Shown: one piece after another, positions 9,565-18,087 of the stretch
How the letters are laid out: every line of letters starts with the position of its first letter
Position numbering within the stretch: the stretch's first letter is position 1
Assembly (NCBI GenBank): GCA_964384915.1
Contig: CAYLMA010000002.1
Location: forward strand, 62,001 to 126,000
Source of the DNA: Sulfurimicrobium sp964384915
Lineage (GTDB): Bacteria > Pseudomonadota > Gammaproteobacteria > Burkholderiales > Sulfuricellaceae
Direction of reading: 5' to 3'
DNA: 64,000 nucleotides
The notes under the pieces: model-generated
What the model was told of the DNA's origin: nothing
What the model saw: only the letters and a program-made list of their open reading frames with translations
The model's database searches: none
Made by a program: the position numbers and the translations under genes

Positions 9565-9628
9565 CGCAAAGACGCCAAGGCGCTAAGAAAGTTCTCAACT
9601 TTCCACTTTGCGCCTTGGCGTCTTTGCG
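9565..9628. repeat. R1 inverted repeat, copy c
   Basis: Perfect 18-bp arms CGCAAAGACGCCAAGGCG at 9565-9582 and 9611-9628 with a 28-bp loop. It is placed between the end of mpl and the start of the RNB ribonuclease gene, both on the minus strand. Confidence 0.9.
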
Positions 9629-9651
9629 GTTTGAATGTGTTCATTCAAACA

Positions 9652-10986
9652 CTAGGGGGCCAGCAGCGCCGCCAGCAGCTTGCCGTGCACGCCGCCGAAG
9701 CCGCCGTTGCTCATCACCAGCACATGGTCGCCGGGGCGGGCGGTGCTGGCCACGGCCGCCACCAGCGCGCCCAGGTCGTCGAAGGCTGCGGCCTTGCCCC
9801 CCAGCGGGGCCAAGGCCGCAGCGGCATCCCAGCCCAGGTTGGCGCCGTAGCAGAATACCTGGTCGGCGTCCTTGAGGCTGGCGGGCAGGGCGTCCTTCAT
9901 CACGCCCAGCTTCATGGTGTTGGAGCGCGGCTCAAGCACCGCCAGGATGCGTGCATCACCCACTTTCTGGCGCAGGCCGGCAACAGTGGTTTCGATCGCG
10001 GTCGGGTGGTGGGCGAAATCGTCATACACCGTGATGCGGTTCACCACGCCGCGCACTTCCATGCGCCGCTTCACGTTGCGGAAAGCCGCCAGCGCCTCGA
10101 TGGAAACTTCGGCAGGAATCCCGGCGTGGCGCGCCGCGGCAATCGCCGCCAGGGCGTTCATGCGATTGTGCTCGCCCATGAGGTCCCATTGCAGGCGGCC
10201 CTGGAAGGCTTCCTTGAAAGCGATGGTGTCGGCACCGCCCATGATCCAGCCATCGCCCACGCCGAATTTTTCCACCGGCGTCCAGCAGCCGCGCGCCAGT
10301 ACCCGCTCCAGGCTGGCCTCGCGGCCGTTGGCGACGATCAGGCCGTTGCCCGGCACGGTGCGCACCAGGTGGTGGAACTGGGTTTCGATCGCCGCCAGGT
10401 CGGGGAAGATGTCGGCGTGGTCGAATTCCAGGTTGTTCAGGATAGCCGTGCGCGGCCGGTAGTGGACGAACTTGGAGCGCTTGTCGAAAAAGGCGGTGTC
10501 GTATTCGTCCGCCTCGATGACGAAGAACGGCATTTCGGTCAGGCGCGCCGAGATGCCGAAATTCTGCGGCACCCCGCCCACCAGAAAGCCCGGATTGAGG
10601 TTGCCGTATTCGAGTATCCACGCCAGCATCGAGGACGTGGTGGTCTTGCCGTGGGTGCCCGCCACCGCCAGCACCCATTTGCCGTGCAGTACGTTCTCCG
10701 CCAGCCACTGCGGGCCGGAAATGTAGGGCAGGCCGCGATTGAGGATTTCTTCCATGAGCGGATTGCCGCGGCTTACCACGTTGCCGATCACGAAGACGTC
10801 CGGCTCCAGCTTGATCTGCCCGGCGTCGAAGCCCTCGATCAACTGGATGCCCATGGCTTCGAGCTGGGTGCTCATGGGGGGGTAGACGTTGGCGTCGCAG
10901 CCGGTGACCTGGTGGCCCGCCTGTTTGGCAATTGCCGCGATACCGCCCATGAAGGTGCCGCAGATGCCGAGAATGTGAATTTTCAT
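9652..10986 (-). CDS. mpl: UDP-N-acetylmuramate:L-Ala-gamma-D-Glu-meso-DAP ligase
   Basis: Cell-wall recycling ligase that joins UDP-MurNAc to recovered murein tripeptide. 444 residues. It starts with the Rossmann-like MKIHILGICGTFMGGIA typical of Mpl rather than MurC, has the Mur-ligase P-loop AGTHGKTTTSSML (about 109-121) and the central block NDLEFDHADIF-like NLEFDHADIFPDL. The C-terminal domain contains VYDDFAHHPTAIETT and EPRSNTMKLG, the Mpl-specific signature. Confidence 0.92.
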   Translation of the reverse strand: MKIHILGICGTFMGGIAAIAKQAGHQVTGCDANVYPPMSTQLEAMGIQLIEGFDAGQIKLEPDVFVIGNVVSRGNPLMEEILNRGLPYISGPQWLAENVLHGKWVLAVAGTHGKTTTSSMLAWILEYGNLNPGFLVGGVPQNFGISARLTEMPFFVIEADEYDTAFFDKRSKFVHYRPRTAILNNLEFDHADIFPDLAAIETQFHHLVRTVPGNGLIVANGREASLERVLARGCWTPVEKFGVGDGWIMGGADTIAFKEAFQGRLQWDLMGEHNRMNALAAIAAARHAGIPAEVSIEALAAFRNVKRRMEVRGVVNRITVYDDFAHHPTAIETTVAGLRQKVGDARILAVLEPRSNTMKLGVMKDALPASLKDADQVFCYGANLGWDAAAALAPLGGKAAAFDDLGALVAAVASTARPGDHVLVMSNGGFGGVHGKLLAALLAP

Positions 10987-11041
10987 AAGGGGCGAATTAT
11001 AGCCTGAACAAGGGCTTACAGGCCATCATCATGAGTGCTGC

Positions 11042-11107
11042 CATTGCGAGCGCAGCGAAGCAATCTGGGTTAAATACAAACGAGATTGCTTCGCTGCGCT
11101 CGCAATG
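11042..11107. repeat. R2 inverted repeat, copy a
   Basis: Perfect 25-bp arms starting CATTGCGAGCGCAGCGAAGC at 11042-11066 and ending at 11083-11107, with a 16-bp loop. It lies between the divergently ended mpl start region and the DUF2279 gene end. Three more copies occur at 51737, 52134 and 57601. Confidence 0.92.
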
Positions 11108-11112
11108 ACTAG

Positions 11113-12054
11113 TTACAGCTTGTGGTCTGCCAGGGCCGCCGTGCCGGGGATCTGCAAGACTTCGAGCACGCCGTTGGTCACCCGCTGCATCCGGCTGCCG
11201 CGGCTGTCCTTGAAGGCGGTCACGCCCAGGAGTTCCGCCACGTTGAGCGAGATGCCGTAATAGACATGGCGGCTGCGCTCCTCGCCCAGGTTCGGCTCGT
11301 AGCCGCGCGTGCCATAGCCCAGCGCCAGCTCGAAATAGCGCAGCGGCTCGATGCGGCGCAGGCTGGGTACGCCGCCGGCCTTGAGCGCCAGCAGGTAGGT
11401 CTGGCCGCTGTGATCGTCGATCGGATCGATCTGGCTGGCGCGCCGCGCGTCGCTGGAAGGCAAGTACATGAGGCGGTAATCCAGCACGGCGTCAAGTTCA
11501 GGGTTTTTCTCCAGCAACAGACCGAGACCAGTGCCCAGCGTGTTCATGATCAGGTCTTCCTTGCTGAAGCGGTAATGGGCGGAAAAGCCATCCCCGATCT
11601 CGACCGCCAGCATGCTGCCCCAGGCAGTGGCAGCGGCCAGCCAGGCCGCCGTCTGGCTATCGTGCCCGGCCCATTCGAAGGCGCGGGTCAGAAGGCGGGT
11701 GCCGACATAGGTCGAGTACATGTGGCCGACCTTGTCGGCGCCGCCGGTATAGGTGTTTTGCCCGAACCAGCCCTCGTCAACCGTGCGGAAGTCCCAGCTC
11801 ATGCTGTTGTTCCACCAGTGCGCCGAACCATACCAGAGCAGGGCCGTTGCGGCGCCGCCGGCCAGGAGACGCGTGCGGAACTGCCTTTGCGCTTCGCTCA
11901 ACACTGGTTCGTCGCCCAGGGCTGGCAAGGAGGGCGAGCTAAACACGATGGGGGACTCCGCGGCCGGCGCCGGATCAGCTTGCACCGCCGGCAGCCAGCA
12001 AAGGGCGGCCAGGGCGGACAGCAGGGCACGGAATAGAGTGTGCTTACAACGCAT
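11113..12054 (-). CDS. DUF2279 (YfiM-like) exported protein
   Basis: 313 residues with a signal peptide ending near AVQADPA. The conserved DUF2279 core follows: WNNSMSWDFRTVDEGW, GADKVGHMYSTYVGTRLL and AVEIGDGFSAHYRFSKED. The family is predicted to be an envelope protein and its function is unknown. I chose ATG 12054 because GGAG lies 7 nt upstream, whereas the longer frame begins at a TTG. The gene overlaps the 3' end of xthA by 11 nt, so the two are probably translationally coupled. Confidence 0.8.
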   Translation of the reverse strand: MRCKHTLFRALLSALAALCWLPAVQADPAPAAESPIVFSSPSLPALGDEPVLSEAQRQFRTRLLAGGAATALLWYGSAHWWNNSMSWDFRTVDEGWFGQNTYTGGADKVGHMYSTYVGTRLLTRAFEWAGHDSQTAAWLAAATAWGSMLAVEIGDGFSAHYRFSKEDLIMNTLGTGLGLLLEKNPELDAVLDYRLMYLPSSDARRASQIDPIDDHSGQTYLLALKAGGVPSLRRIEPLRYFELALGYGTRGYEPNLGEERSRHVYYGISLNVAELLGVTAFKDSRGSRMQRVTNGVLEVLQIPGTAALADHKL

Positions 12055-12817
12055 GGCTAATCTCCGCAATTACCGGCGCATGGTCAGAAGGGCGTTCCAG
12101 CTTGCGCGGCTCGATGTCGACCACGCATGAGGTGCAGCCCGGAGCGAGCGCATCGCTCAACAGGATGAGATCGATGCGCAAGCCCAGTTTACGCCGGAAG
12201 GCATTGAGGCGGTAGTCCCACCACGTGAACACGCCATCTTCCTGCGGGAACAGCCGGAAACTGTCCTGCAGACCGATCTGCTGCAGTTTCCGGAAAGCTT
12301 CGCGCTCCGGCTCGCTGCACAGCACCTGGCCTTCCCATGCCTTGGGGTCGTGCACGTCGCGGTCGTCCGGCGCGATGTTGTAATCGCCCAGCAGGGCCAG
12401 CCTGGGATGGCGGCTCAATTCGTCCTTGAGCCAGGCGGTCAGCGCCTCCAGCCATTGCAGCTTGTACTGGTACTTGTCGGAGTCCACGCTTTGGCCGTTG
12501 GGGATGTACACGCACACCAGGCGCACGCCATTGAGCGTCGCCGCCAGCACCCGTTTCTGCTCGTCCGCATAGCCCGGGATGCCGGCACTCACATCCTGCA
12601 GCGGCTGCTTGCTGAGAATGGCAACGCCGTTATAGGTTTTCTGGCCGGAGAAAGCCGCGTGATATCCAGCAGCCTCGATTTCAGCCAAAGGGAAGCTCTT
12701 GTCCTCCTGCTTCAATTCCTGCAGGCACAAGGCGTCCGGCTGATGAAGGCTCAGCCAGTCCAGCACGTGCGGCAGGCGGACTTTGAGGGAATTGACGTTC
12801 CAGGTGGCGATTTTCAT
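12044..12817 (-). CDS. xthA: Exodeoxyribonuclease III
   Basis: AP endonuclease and 3'-5' exonuclease for base-excision repair. 257 residues starting at the canonical MKIATWNVNSLKVRLP; an in-frame upstream ATG at 12865 would add 16 residues outside the family pattern. Metal and catalytic residues are visible in CLQELK (about 34-39), LLGDYNIAPDDRDVHDP and the terminal SDHAPVIAE, where His is the general base. Confidence 0.93.
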   Translation of the reverse strand: MKIATWNVNSLKVRLPHVLDWLSLHQPDALCLQELKQEDKSFPLAEIEAAGYHAAFSGQKTYNGVAILSKQPLQDVSAGIPGYADEQKRVLAATLNGVRLVCVYIPNGQSVDSDKYQYKLQWLEALTAWLKDELSRHPRLALLGDYNIAPDDRDVHDPKAWEGQVLCSEPEREAFRKLQQIGLQDSFRLFPQEDGVFTWWDYRLNAFRRKLGLRIDLILLSDALAPGCTSCVVDIEPRKLERPSDHAPVIAEISHAL

Positions 12818-12979
12818 GAATGGCCCAGGACTCTGTTTCGTTAAACGGGATGTTGCGGCGGACATCGCGGCAAATCCCGCATTGTAAACAAAGACGGGCG
12901 GTTTTTGATGACTTCCTGGCAGAACGGAAACGGCGGCAAGGAGCGCCTTCGCGCCAGTCAGGCGGGGGGGAGGGCCTTA

Positions 12980-13095
12980 AACCTGAATAATCCATTAAGC
13001 GTAGGTCGGGCTTTAGCCCGACATGTCGGGTTGAAACCCGACCTACAATCCATTGATTTTGAAGATGCAGCAGCGGCTAATGAACAATCCGGGTT
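12980..13095. repeat. R5 terminal-inverted-repeat element, degenerate, carrying R3
   Basis: The left end at 12980-13001 matches the perfect R5 end at 30012 in 18 of 22 bases. The right end at 13074-13095 matches the R5 right end in 19 of 22. Nested inside at 13001-13046 is an R3 palindrome (GTAGGTCGGGCTTTAGCCCG and a complementary arm GGGTTGAAACCCGACCTAC). This looks like a decayed non-autonomous MITE-like insertion between xthA and a small gene. Confidence 0.75.
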
Positions 13096-13102
13096 AAACG
13101 CG

Positions 13103-13360
13103 CTAGCGCGCCAACACCTTTGCCGCCGGCGCAACAGCCACGATGCGGGGCGGGTGCATGGGAGCCCGCGCGGCGGCGCTGGATTTCAGGGAAGTCCAGA
13201 CATGGCGGATATCTTCCAGATGGGATACAGCCCATTCCAGATCATGTCCGATCAGGTCCGGCGCGTCCGTCGCGCCGGCATTTTCCAGACGCTCGCGAAT
13301 CCGCGCCAGGCCGGCCATCGCAGAATCTATCTGCGCCTGCATGATTTCTTGTGCTTGCAT
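13103..13360 (-). CDS. Small helical hypothetical protein
   Basis: 85 residues, unrecognised. Residues 1-60 are predicted helical and amphipathic (AQIDSAMAGLARIRERLENA, HDLEWAVSHLEDIRHVWTSL). The C-terminal 20 residues are Ala/Pro-rich. A weak GAGAG ribosome site precedes ATG 13360. It ends 7 bp from the R5 element. It stands alone between xthA and the DUF4124 gene; codon use resembles its neighbours, which is the main argument that it is real. Confidence 0.5.
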   Translation of the reverse strand: MQAQEIMQAQIDSAMAGLARIRERLENAGATDAPDLIGHDLEWAVSHLEDIRHVWTSLKSSAAARAPMHPPRIVAVAPAAKVLAR

Positions 13361-13474
13361 TCGTTGCTCTCAATTCCATTTACTCTGCGAAGAGGTCGGC
13401 ATTGTAAAGCAGAATTATGTCAGCAACATGACGGAGGGGGCGCCCGAGAACCGGATCACCTCCCAGGCTCCTGT

Positions 13475-14041
13475 TTACCGGCCTCCCGCCCAGGGGTGCA
13501 GGGGCTCGGGTTTGGCAGGTGAAGATTCCATTTTCGTTGCGTCATTTGCCGCGCTGGTCGGCACTGCCTCCTTCTTCAACAGAACGCTCTTGGGGTAGCC
13601 CGCAGCATCCAGCGCAGCATCCCAGGCGCCTTTTTCGTAGCCCTTGCTGACCGCGCCGCCCACCACCAGCACCGGAACATAGGAAGCGCCCACCAGTTTC
13701 TTGAGGGCTTCGGCATCGGCGGGCGAAGTCTGCGGGTTTTTGCCGGTAAAGGGTATCCCGCGCTGCGTTAGATGATCGCGCGCCTGCGTGCAGGGCACGC
13801 CACAATCGTTGGCATAGAGGGTGACCGGCGATTTCTTGATCGCCTGCCGGAGGGCATAAGGCATTTCAGAAGCATCGATAGTGCTGCCGCTCAGTTTCCT
13901 CTCCTCCACTTTCTTTGCGCCCGCCGGTGGCGGCTGATCGGTGTAATGCACCTTGCCGTCAGCATCGACCCAGCGGAACAACTCGCCCGCCTGCGCCAGG
14001 CTGGACAGGGCGCAGCACAGCAAAACCATTACGAATTTCAT
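13475..14041 (-). CDS. Exported DUF4124 plus glutaredoxin-like protein
   Basis: 188 residues. A signal peptide (MKFVMVLLCCALSSLAQA) is followed by a DUF4124 domain (ELFRWVDADGKVHYTDQPPP, about 20-50) and a glutaredoxin/thioredoxin-like fold (about 70-150) with the possible redox motif CGVPC and the cis-Pro loop YVPVLVVGG. Combining DUF4124 with a thiol-redox domain is common in betaproteobacterial periplasmic proteins of unknown target. I chose ATG 14041, the start of the signal peptide, over 14056. Confidence 0.8.
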   Translation of the reverse strand: MKFVMVLLCCALSSLAQAGELFRWVDADGKVHYTDQPPPAGAKKVEERKLSGSTIDASEMPYALRQAIKKSPVTLYANDCGVPCTQARDHLTQRGIPFTGKNPQTSPADAEALKKLVGASYVPVLVVGGAVSKGYEKGAWDAALDAAGYPKSVLLKKEAVPTSAANDATKMESSPAKPEPLHPWAGGR

Positions 14042-14077
14042 CGTCTCACTCCTCAAGTCAAGTATTCGGCACCGGCT

Positions 14078-14332
14078 TCAGCCATCGAGCCACTCGATTA
14101 GATAATACAGCCGGAACCCTTCCGAAGAACGCGAAGGGCCCGCAACGCGGCCCGGATAGAGATGCTTCGACGCGTCCGCGCCGGCGATGGCCTCGGCTTC
14201 GGAAGCCATGATGTGGACGCAGTTTTCCGGGAAACGGGCACGTTTCTTCTGCGGCGTATAGATCAGGGCGAAATGCTCACCTACCAGCTTCGACCCCTCG
14301 TCGTTAAAAATATTTTTGACCGATACGCTCAT
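14078..14332 (-). CDS. Small hypothetical protein coupled to pap
   Basis: 84 residues, unrecognised. Its ATG overlaps the stop of the polyphosphate:AMP phosphotransferase gene by 4 nt (ATGA), so it is almost certainly translated from the same mRNA. The sequence has a mixed beta/alpha look with GEHFALIYTPQKKRARFPEN, NCVHIMASEAEAI and a C-terminal GFRLYYLIEWLDG. There is no signal peptide or membrane segment. The coupling suggests a role tied to polyphosphate use, but nothing in the sequence says what. Confidence 0.7.
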   Translation of the reverse strand: MSVSVKNIFNDEGSKLVGEHFALIYTPQKKRARFPENCVHIMASEAEAIAGADASKHLYPGRVAGPSRSSEGFRLYYLIEWLDG

Positions 14333-15834
14333 GATGTTTTGTTTTTCGTCAGGCTATTCAGCTTGGCCTCGATCTGTCCACACAGGGTTTTCAGCACCTT
14401 GATCCGGGCAAAATACTTGTTGTTGGCTTCCACCAGCGTCCACGGGGAAGCTTCGGTGCTGGTGCGGTCCACCATGTCGCAGATCGCCTGTTCATAGGCA
14501 TCCCATTTTTCGCGGTTGCGCCAGTCCTCATCGGTAATCTTGTAGCGCTTGAAACCGGTTTTCTCGCGCTCCTGGAAGCGCTTGAGCTGCTCATCCTTGC
14601 TGATGGTCAGCCAGAATTTGGTGACCACGATATTGTGGCGCGACAACTGCGCCTCGAAATCGTTGATCTCGCTGTAGGCGCGCATCCAGTCGGCTTCCGA
14701 GCAAAAACCCTCGACCCGCTCCACCAGCACGCGCCCATACCAGGAGCGGTCGAATATCGTCACTCGCGCGCGCCGCGGCACATGGCGCCAGAAGCGCCAC
14801 TGGTAGGGCTGGGCGCGCTCTTCCTCGGTTGGCGCGGCAATCGGCACGACCTGGTAAATGCGCGCATCCAGCGCGCTGGTGATGCGCCGGATGCTGCCCC
14901 CCTTGCCGGCCGCATCATTGCCTTCGAAAACCGCGATCACCGTGATTTCCCTGAAACGGGGATCGCGCGTCAGCAAGGCGAGCTTGCCCTGGTATTTTTC
15001 CAGTTCTTCTTCGTATTTTTTCTTTTCCAGTTTCTGGGTGAGATCGAGCGTCTTGAGAATATGCAGCCTGTCTATCGACGGCAGCAAGGGCGGCGCATTG
15101 ATCCCCGCGGGCGCCCCGGCTTCGGAATCAAGGCGCTTGCGGATCGCTTCGTGAATCATTTTCCCGACGGTCAGGCTGCGGTAGCGCGGATCTTCCCCTT
15201 CGACAATGAACCACGGCGCCTCGGCGGTGCTGGTATGGCGGATCACGCTTTCGTGCACGGTGCGGAACTTGTCGTAAAGCTTGAAATGCTCCCAGTCCCG
15301 GTCTGTCACGCGCCAGCGTGTCTTGGGATCCTTTTCCAGCACCTTGAGCCGTTTTTCCTGCTTGTCCCGGGACAAATGCAGCCAGAACTTGATGATCAGC
15401 GCGCCTTCATCGGTCAGCATTTTCTCCAGGCGCCGGGCGCGCTCCAGGCTCTGGTCGAGATCTGCGGTCTTGGTGACGCCCATCACGCGATTCAGGATCG
15501 GCCAGGTGTACCAGGAACCCAGAAATACGCCGATCTTCCCCTTGGGCGGCAGGGCGCGCCAGAAACGCCACATCATGGGGCGATCGAGCTCCTCGTCGGA
15601 GGGTTCGCCCATGCCGTGCGTCTGGACGTGGCGCGGGTCCATCCACTCATTCAGCAGGTTGACGGTTTCGCCCCGCCCCGCGCCATCCACGCCGCCCAGC
15701 AGGACGATGACCGGAAACTTTCCACTTTGGGCCAGATCAAGTTGCGCATCCAGCAGCGCTTCGCGCAGCAGGGGCACTTCCTTGTCGTAGGTCGCCTTGT
15801 CGATCTTGTGGCCCAACTCTGCCGATTCAAACAT
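14329..15834 (-). CDS. pap: Polyphosphate:AMP phosphotransferase (two-domain PPK2 class II)
   Basis: 501 residues made of two PPK2 domains. The N-terminal domain (about 10-235) has a degenerate loop GGVDGAGRGET and VFLGSWYTWPI in place of the FDRSWY lid. The C-terminal domain (about 270-490) is canonical, with FEGNDAAGKGGSIRR and FDRSWYGRVLVERVEGF. As in known PAPs, the C-terminal half should be catalytic, making ADP from AMP and polyphosphate. It feeds ADP to PPK1 and PPK2 elsewhere in the window. Confidence 0.93.
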   Translation of the reverse strand: MFESAELGHKIDKATYDKEVPLLREALLDAQLDLAQSGKFPVIVLLGGVDGAGRGETVNLLNEWMDPRHVQTHGMGEPSDEELDRPMMWRFWRALPPKGKIGVFLGSWYTWPILNRVMGVTKTADLDQSLERARRLEKMLTDEGALIIKFWLHLSRDKQEKRLKVLEKDPKTRWRVTDRDWEHFKLYDKFRTVHESVIRHTSTAEAPWFIVEGEDPRYRSLTVGKMIHEAIRKRLDSEAGAPAGINAPPLLPSIDRLHILKTLDLTQKLEKKKYEEELEKYQGKLALLTRDPRFREITVIAVFEGNDAAGKGGSIRRITSALDARIYQVVPIAAPTEEERAQPYQWRFWRHVPRRARVTIFDRSWYGRVLVERVEGFCSEADWMRAYSEINDFEAQLSRHNIVVTKFWLTISKDEQLKRFQEREKTGFKRYKITDEDWRNREKWDAYEQAICDMVDRTSTEASPWTLVEANNKYFARIKVLKTLCGQIEAKLNSLTKNKTS

Positions 15835-15852
15835 GTCGTTATCCCTTGATTA

Positions 15853-15992
15853 ATGTGAAACGCATTTTGTGAAGCGTGAAGTCACTCGCTACGCTTTGTT
15901 TGTGAAGCGTGAAAGGCAAATGCACGCTCAGTGTGTTTTTGCCTTTCACGCTTCACAGCAAGGGCGTAGCCCAGGCGGTTTCACGTTTCACT
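15853..15992. repeat. R4 inverted repeat, copy a
   Basis: Inner arms are a perfect 20 bp: TGTGAAGCGTGAAAGGCAAA at 15901-15920 and its complement at 15938-15957. Outer imperfect arms (TGTGAAACGC near 15855, GGTTTCACGTTTCACT at 15977) extend the hairpin. The rest of the 360-bp gap between pap and the EAL-GGDEF gene holds only the Pho-box promoter. Confidence 0.85.
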
Positions 15993-16126
15993 TGTCGCCT
16001 TGGAGCGCCTGCTTTTGGTTCATGATTCCGGGCGGCAGTTTGCCATGCCCGTTAGTGTGCAATGCGTTATCTCACACCCCTTCGCCGCAAATTTCAATAG
16101 CTTTGCAGTGAAGCCCTTCCGCCTCG

Positions 16127-16160
16127 CTGTCATGTTTCTGTCACTCAGGCACATTAGCAT
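16127..16160 (+). promoter_or_regulatory. Pho box and promoter for the EAL-CBS-GGDEF/glycosyltransferase operon
   Basis: CTGTCAT at 16127-16133, a 4-bp spacer, then CTGTCAC at 16138-16144: 13 of 14 bases match the PhoB consensus CTGTCAT-N4-CTGTCAT. A possible -10 (TAGCAT, 16155-16160) starts 10 bp after the box, the spacing of PhoB-activated promoters where the box replaces the -35. The start codon follows at 16195. Confidence 0.75.
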
Positions 16161-16194
16161 CCATCTTCCCGCATTGTGAACCAACTTTATTTAC

Positions 16195-18087
16195 ATGTCC
16201 CTGACCGCAGCCACCCCACTCCCTCCCGCATCCCTTATCCCATGCGCCTGCCATGAGCTCGATGCCGGGGGGCACGAAGAGCATGCCGCCCTGCTTGACG
16301 CCATCCTGGCACAGCGCAGCCTGACTGCGGTTTTTCAGCCCATTATCGAATTCTCCGGCGGCCGTTTGTTCGGCTACGAGGGCCTCATCCGCGGACCTGC
16401 GGATACCCCGCTGCACGCGCCGATCCATCTATTCAAGACGGCGGAAGCACTCGGACGCCTGGCGGAACTCGAACGCCTGTGCCGCCACGCGGTCCTGGAA
16501 AGCTTCGCTGCACAGCGGCTGCCCGGCCGCCTGTTCCTTAACGTCAGCCCCGAATGCCTGCTGCAGCCGGATTTCCACGAGGGGGAAACGCTGCGCCTGA
16601 TTCGCGGGCTGGAACTCAATCCCTCCCGGGTCATTATCGAACTGACGGAGAACAAGCCGATATACGATTACAAGCTGCTGCAAGAAGCGGCGCGGCACTA
16701 TCGCGGCATGGGCTTCGAGATCGCCATCGACGACCTGGGAGAAGGTTTTTCCAGCTTGCGCCTGTGGTCTGAGCTGCGCCCGGAATACGTCAAGATCGAC
16801 ATGCACTTCATCCAGGGCATCAACCACGACCCAGTCAAGCTGCAATTCGTGCGCTCGATCCAGGTCATTGCCGAATGCATGGGGGCGCGCGTGATTGCCG
16901 AGGGCATCGAGACGGCGGCGGAGCTCAACGTGCTCAAGACCATCGGCTTGGCGCTGGGGCAAGGCTTTCACATCGCCCGGCCCCACCCGGCCCCGCCACT
17001 GCAGGCGCCGGAAGAAGTAGTGGCAGCGCTCAGGCAGAACGGCGTTGCAGTATTTCCCCTGGGCACGGCATCAAACAAAACCGTCACGGCAAGGAAACTG
17101 CTGAAATCCGTTCCGGTCGTCACCCCGCTGATGACAGCGGATGAAATTTTCAGCATTTTCACCCGCGATGCGGAACTGAATGTTTTGCCGGTGGTAAGCC
17201 ATGGCGCCCCGCTGGGCCTCATCAATCGCTATCGTTTTGTGGACCATTACGCGCGCCCTTACCAGCGCGAGCTGCATGGCAGCAAACCCTGCACCCGCTT
17301 CATGGACAACCAGCCCCTGATGGTGGATCAGTCCATGAGCCTGGCGCAACTCAGCCGCCTCATCGCCGATGGCGCGCAGCGCCATGTCGCGGACGGATTC
17401 ATCATCACCGGGGGGGGAAGCTACCTGGGCATCGGCAACAGCCAGGACCTGATCCGCGAAATCACCGAACAGCAGATCCAGTCGGCCCGCCATGCCAATC
17501 CCCTGACCCAGCTGCCGGGCAACGTGCCGATCAACGAGCATATTGAACGCCTGCTCCATCGCAGCAGCCATTTTGTCATCTGCTATTTCGATCTTGATCA
17601 CTTCAAGCCTTTCAATGATCGCTATGGCTTCCGGCGCGGCGACGACATCATTCTGCTGTGCGCCAGGATACTTTCGGAAGCCAGCGACCCGGAGCTGGAT
17701 TTTCTCGGCCACATTGGCGGCGATGACTTCGTGATCCTGTTCCAGAGCAAGGATTGGGAGCAGCGCTGCGCCCAGATCCTGGCACGCTTCGACCAGGAAG
17801 TTGAAGCGCTTTTCGATCCGCAAGACCTCAATGCGCGCGGCTTCGAAGGGAAAGACCGGCAGGGCAATATGCTGTTTTTCCCCCTCGCCAGCCTGTCCAT
17901 CGGCGCCGCCTCCGTGGCGCCGGACGAATACCGCTCCCACTACGAAGTGGCCGCCGCAGCCGGCGAAGCCAAGAAGCAGGCCAAAACCATACCCGGCAGC
18001 GCGCTGTTCATCGAGCGCCGCCATCCCGAGGCTGCAAAACTGCATCCACCTGTATTTCCCATGAGCGAAAAGGGAGAATTACAATGA
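16195..18087 (+). CDS. EAL-CBS-GGDEF cyclic-di-GMP protein
   Basis: 630 residues, no membrane segment. An EAL domain (about 35-275) has EGL at 62-64 and AIDDLGEGFSSL, so it is a likely c-di-GMP phosphodiesterase. Paired CBS-like domains follow (about 300-430; VTPLMTADEIFSIF, CTRFMDNQPLMVDQSMSL). The C-terminal GGDEF domain (about 450-610) has GGDDF at 508-512, a variant of the active site, with no RxxD inhibitory site just before it. Cyclase activity is uncertain. The gene overlaps the following glycosyltransferase by 4 nt and follows a Pho box. The start has a weak ribosome site. Confidence 0.9.
   Translation: MSLTAATPLPPASLIPCACHELDAGGHEEHAALLDAILAQRSLTAVFQPIIEFSGGRLFGYEGLIRGPADTPLHAPIHLFKTAEALGRLAELERLCRHAVLESFAAQRLPGRLFLNVSPECLLQPDFHEGETLRLIRGLELNPSRVIIELTENKPIYDYKLLQEAARHYRGMGFEIAIDDLGEGFSSLRLWSELRPEYVKIDMHFIQGINHDPVKLQFVRSIQVIAECMGARVIAEGIETAAELNVLKTIGLALGQGFHIARPHPAPPLQAPEEVVAALRQNGVAVFPLGTASNKTVTARKLLKSVPVVTPLMTADEIFSIFTRDAELNVLPVVSHGAPLGLINRYRFVDHYARPYQRELHGSKPCTRFMDNQPLMVDQSMSLAQLSRLIADGAQRHVADGFIITGGGSYLGIGNSQDLIREITEQQIQSARHANPLTQLPGNVPINEHIERLLHRSSHFVICYFDLDHFKPFNDRYGFRRGDDIILLCARILSEASDPELDFLGHIGGDDFVILFQSKDWEQRCAQILARFDQEVEALFDPQDLNARGFEGKDRQGNMLFFPLASLSIGAASVAPDEYRSHYEVAAAAGEAKKQAKTIPGSALFIERRHPEAAKLHPPVFPMSEKGELQ

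Noticed and set aside
9301..11007. 568-codon open frame antisense to mpl
   Set aside because: Mpl motifs are complete on the minus strand; this frame also runs through the R1 repeat.
14635..15849. Open frame antisense to pap
   Set aside because: Shadow of the two-domain PPK2 gene.
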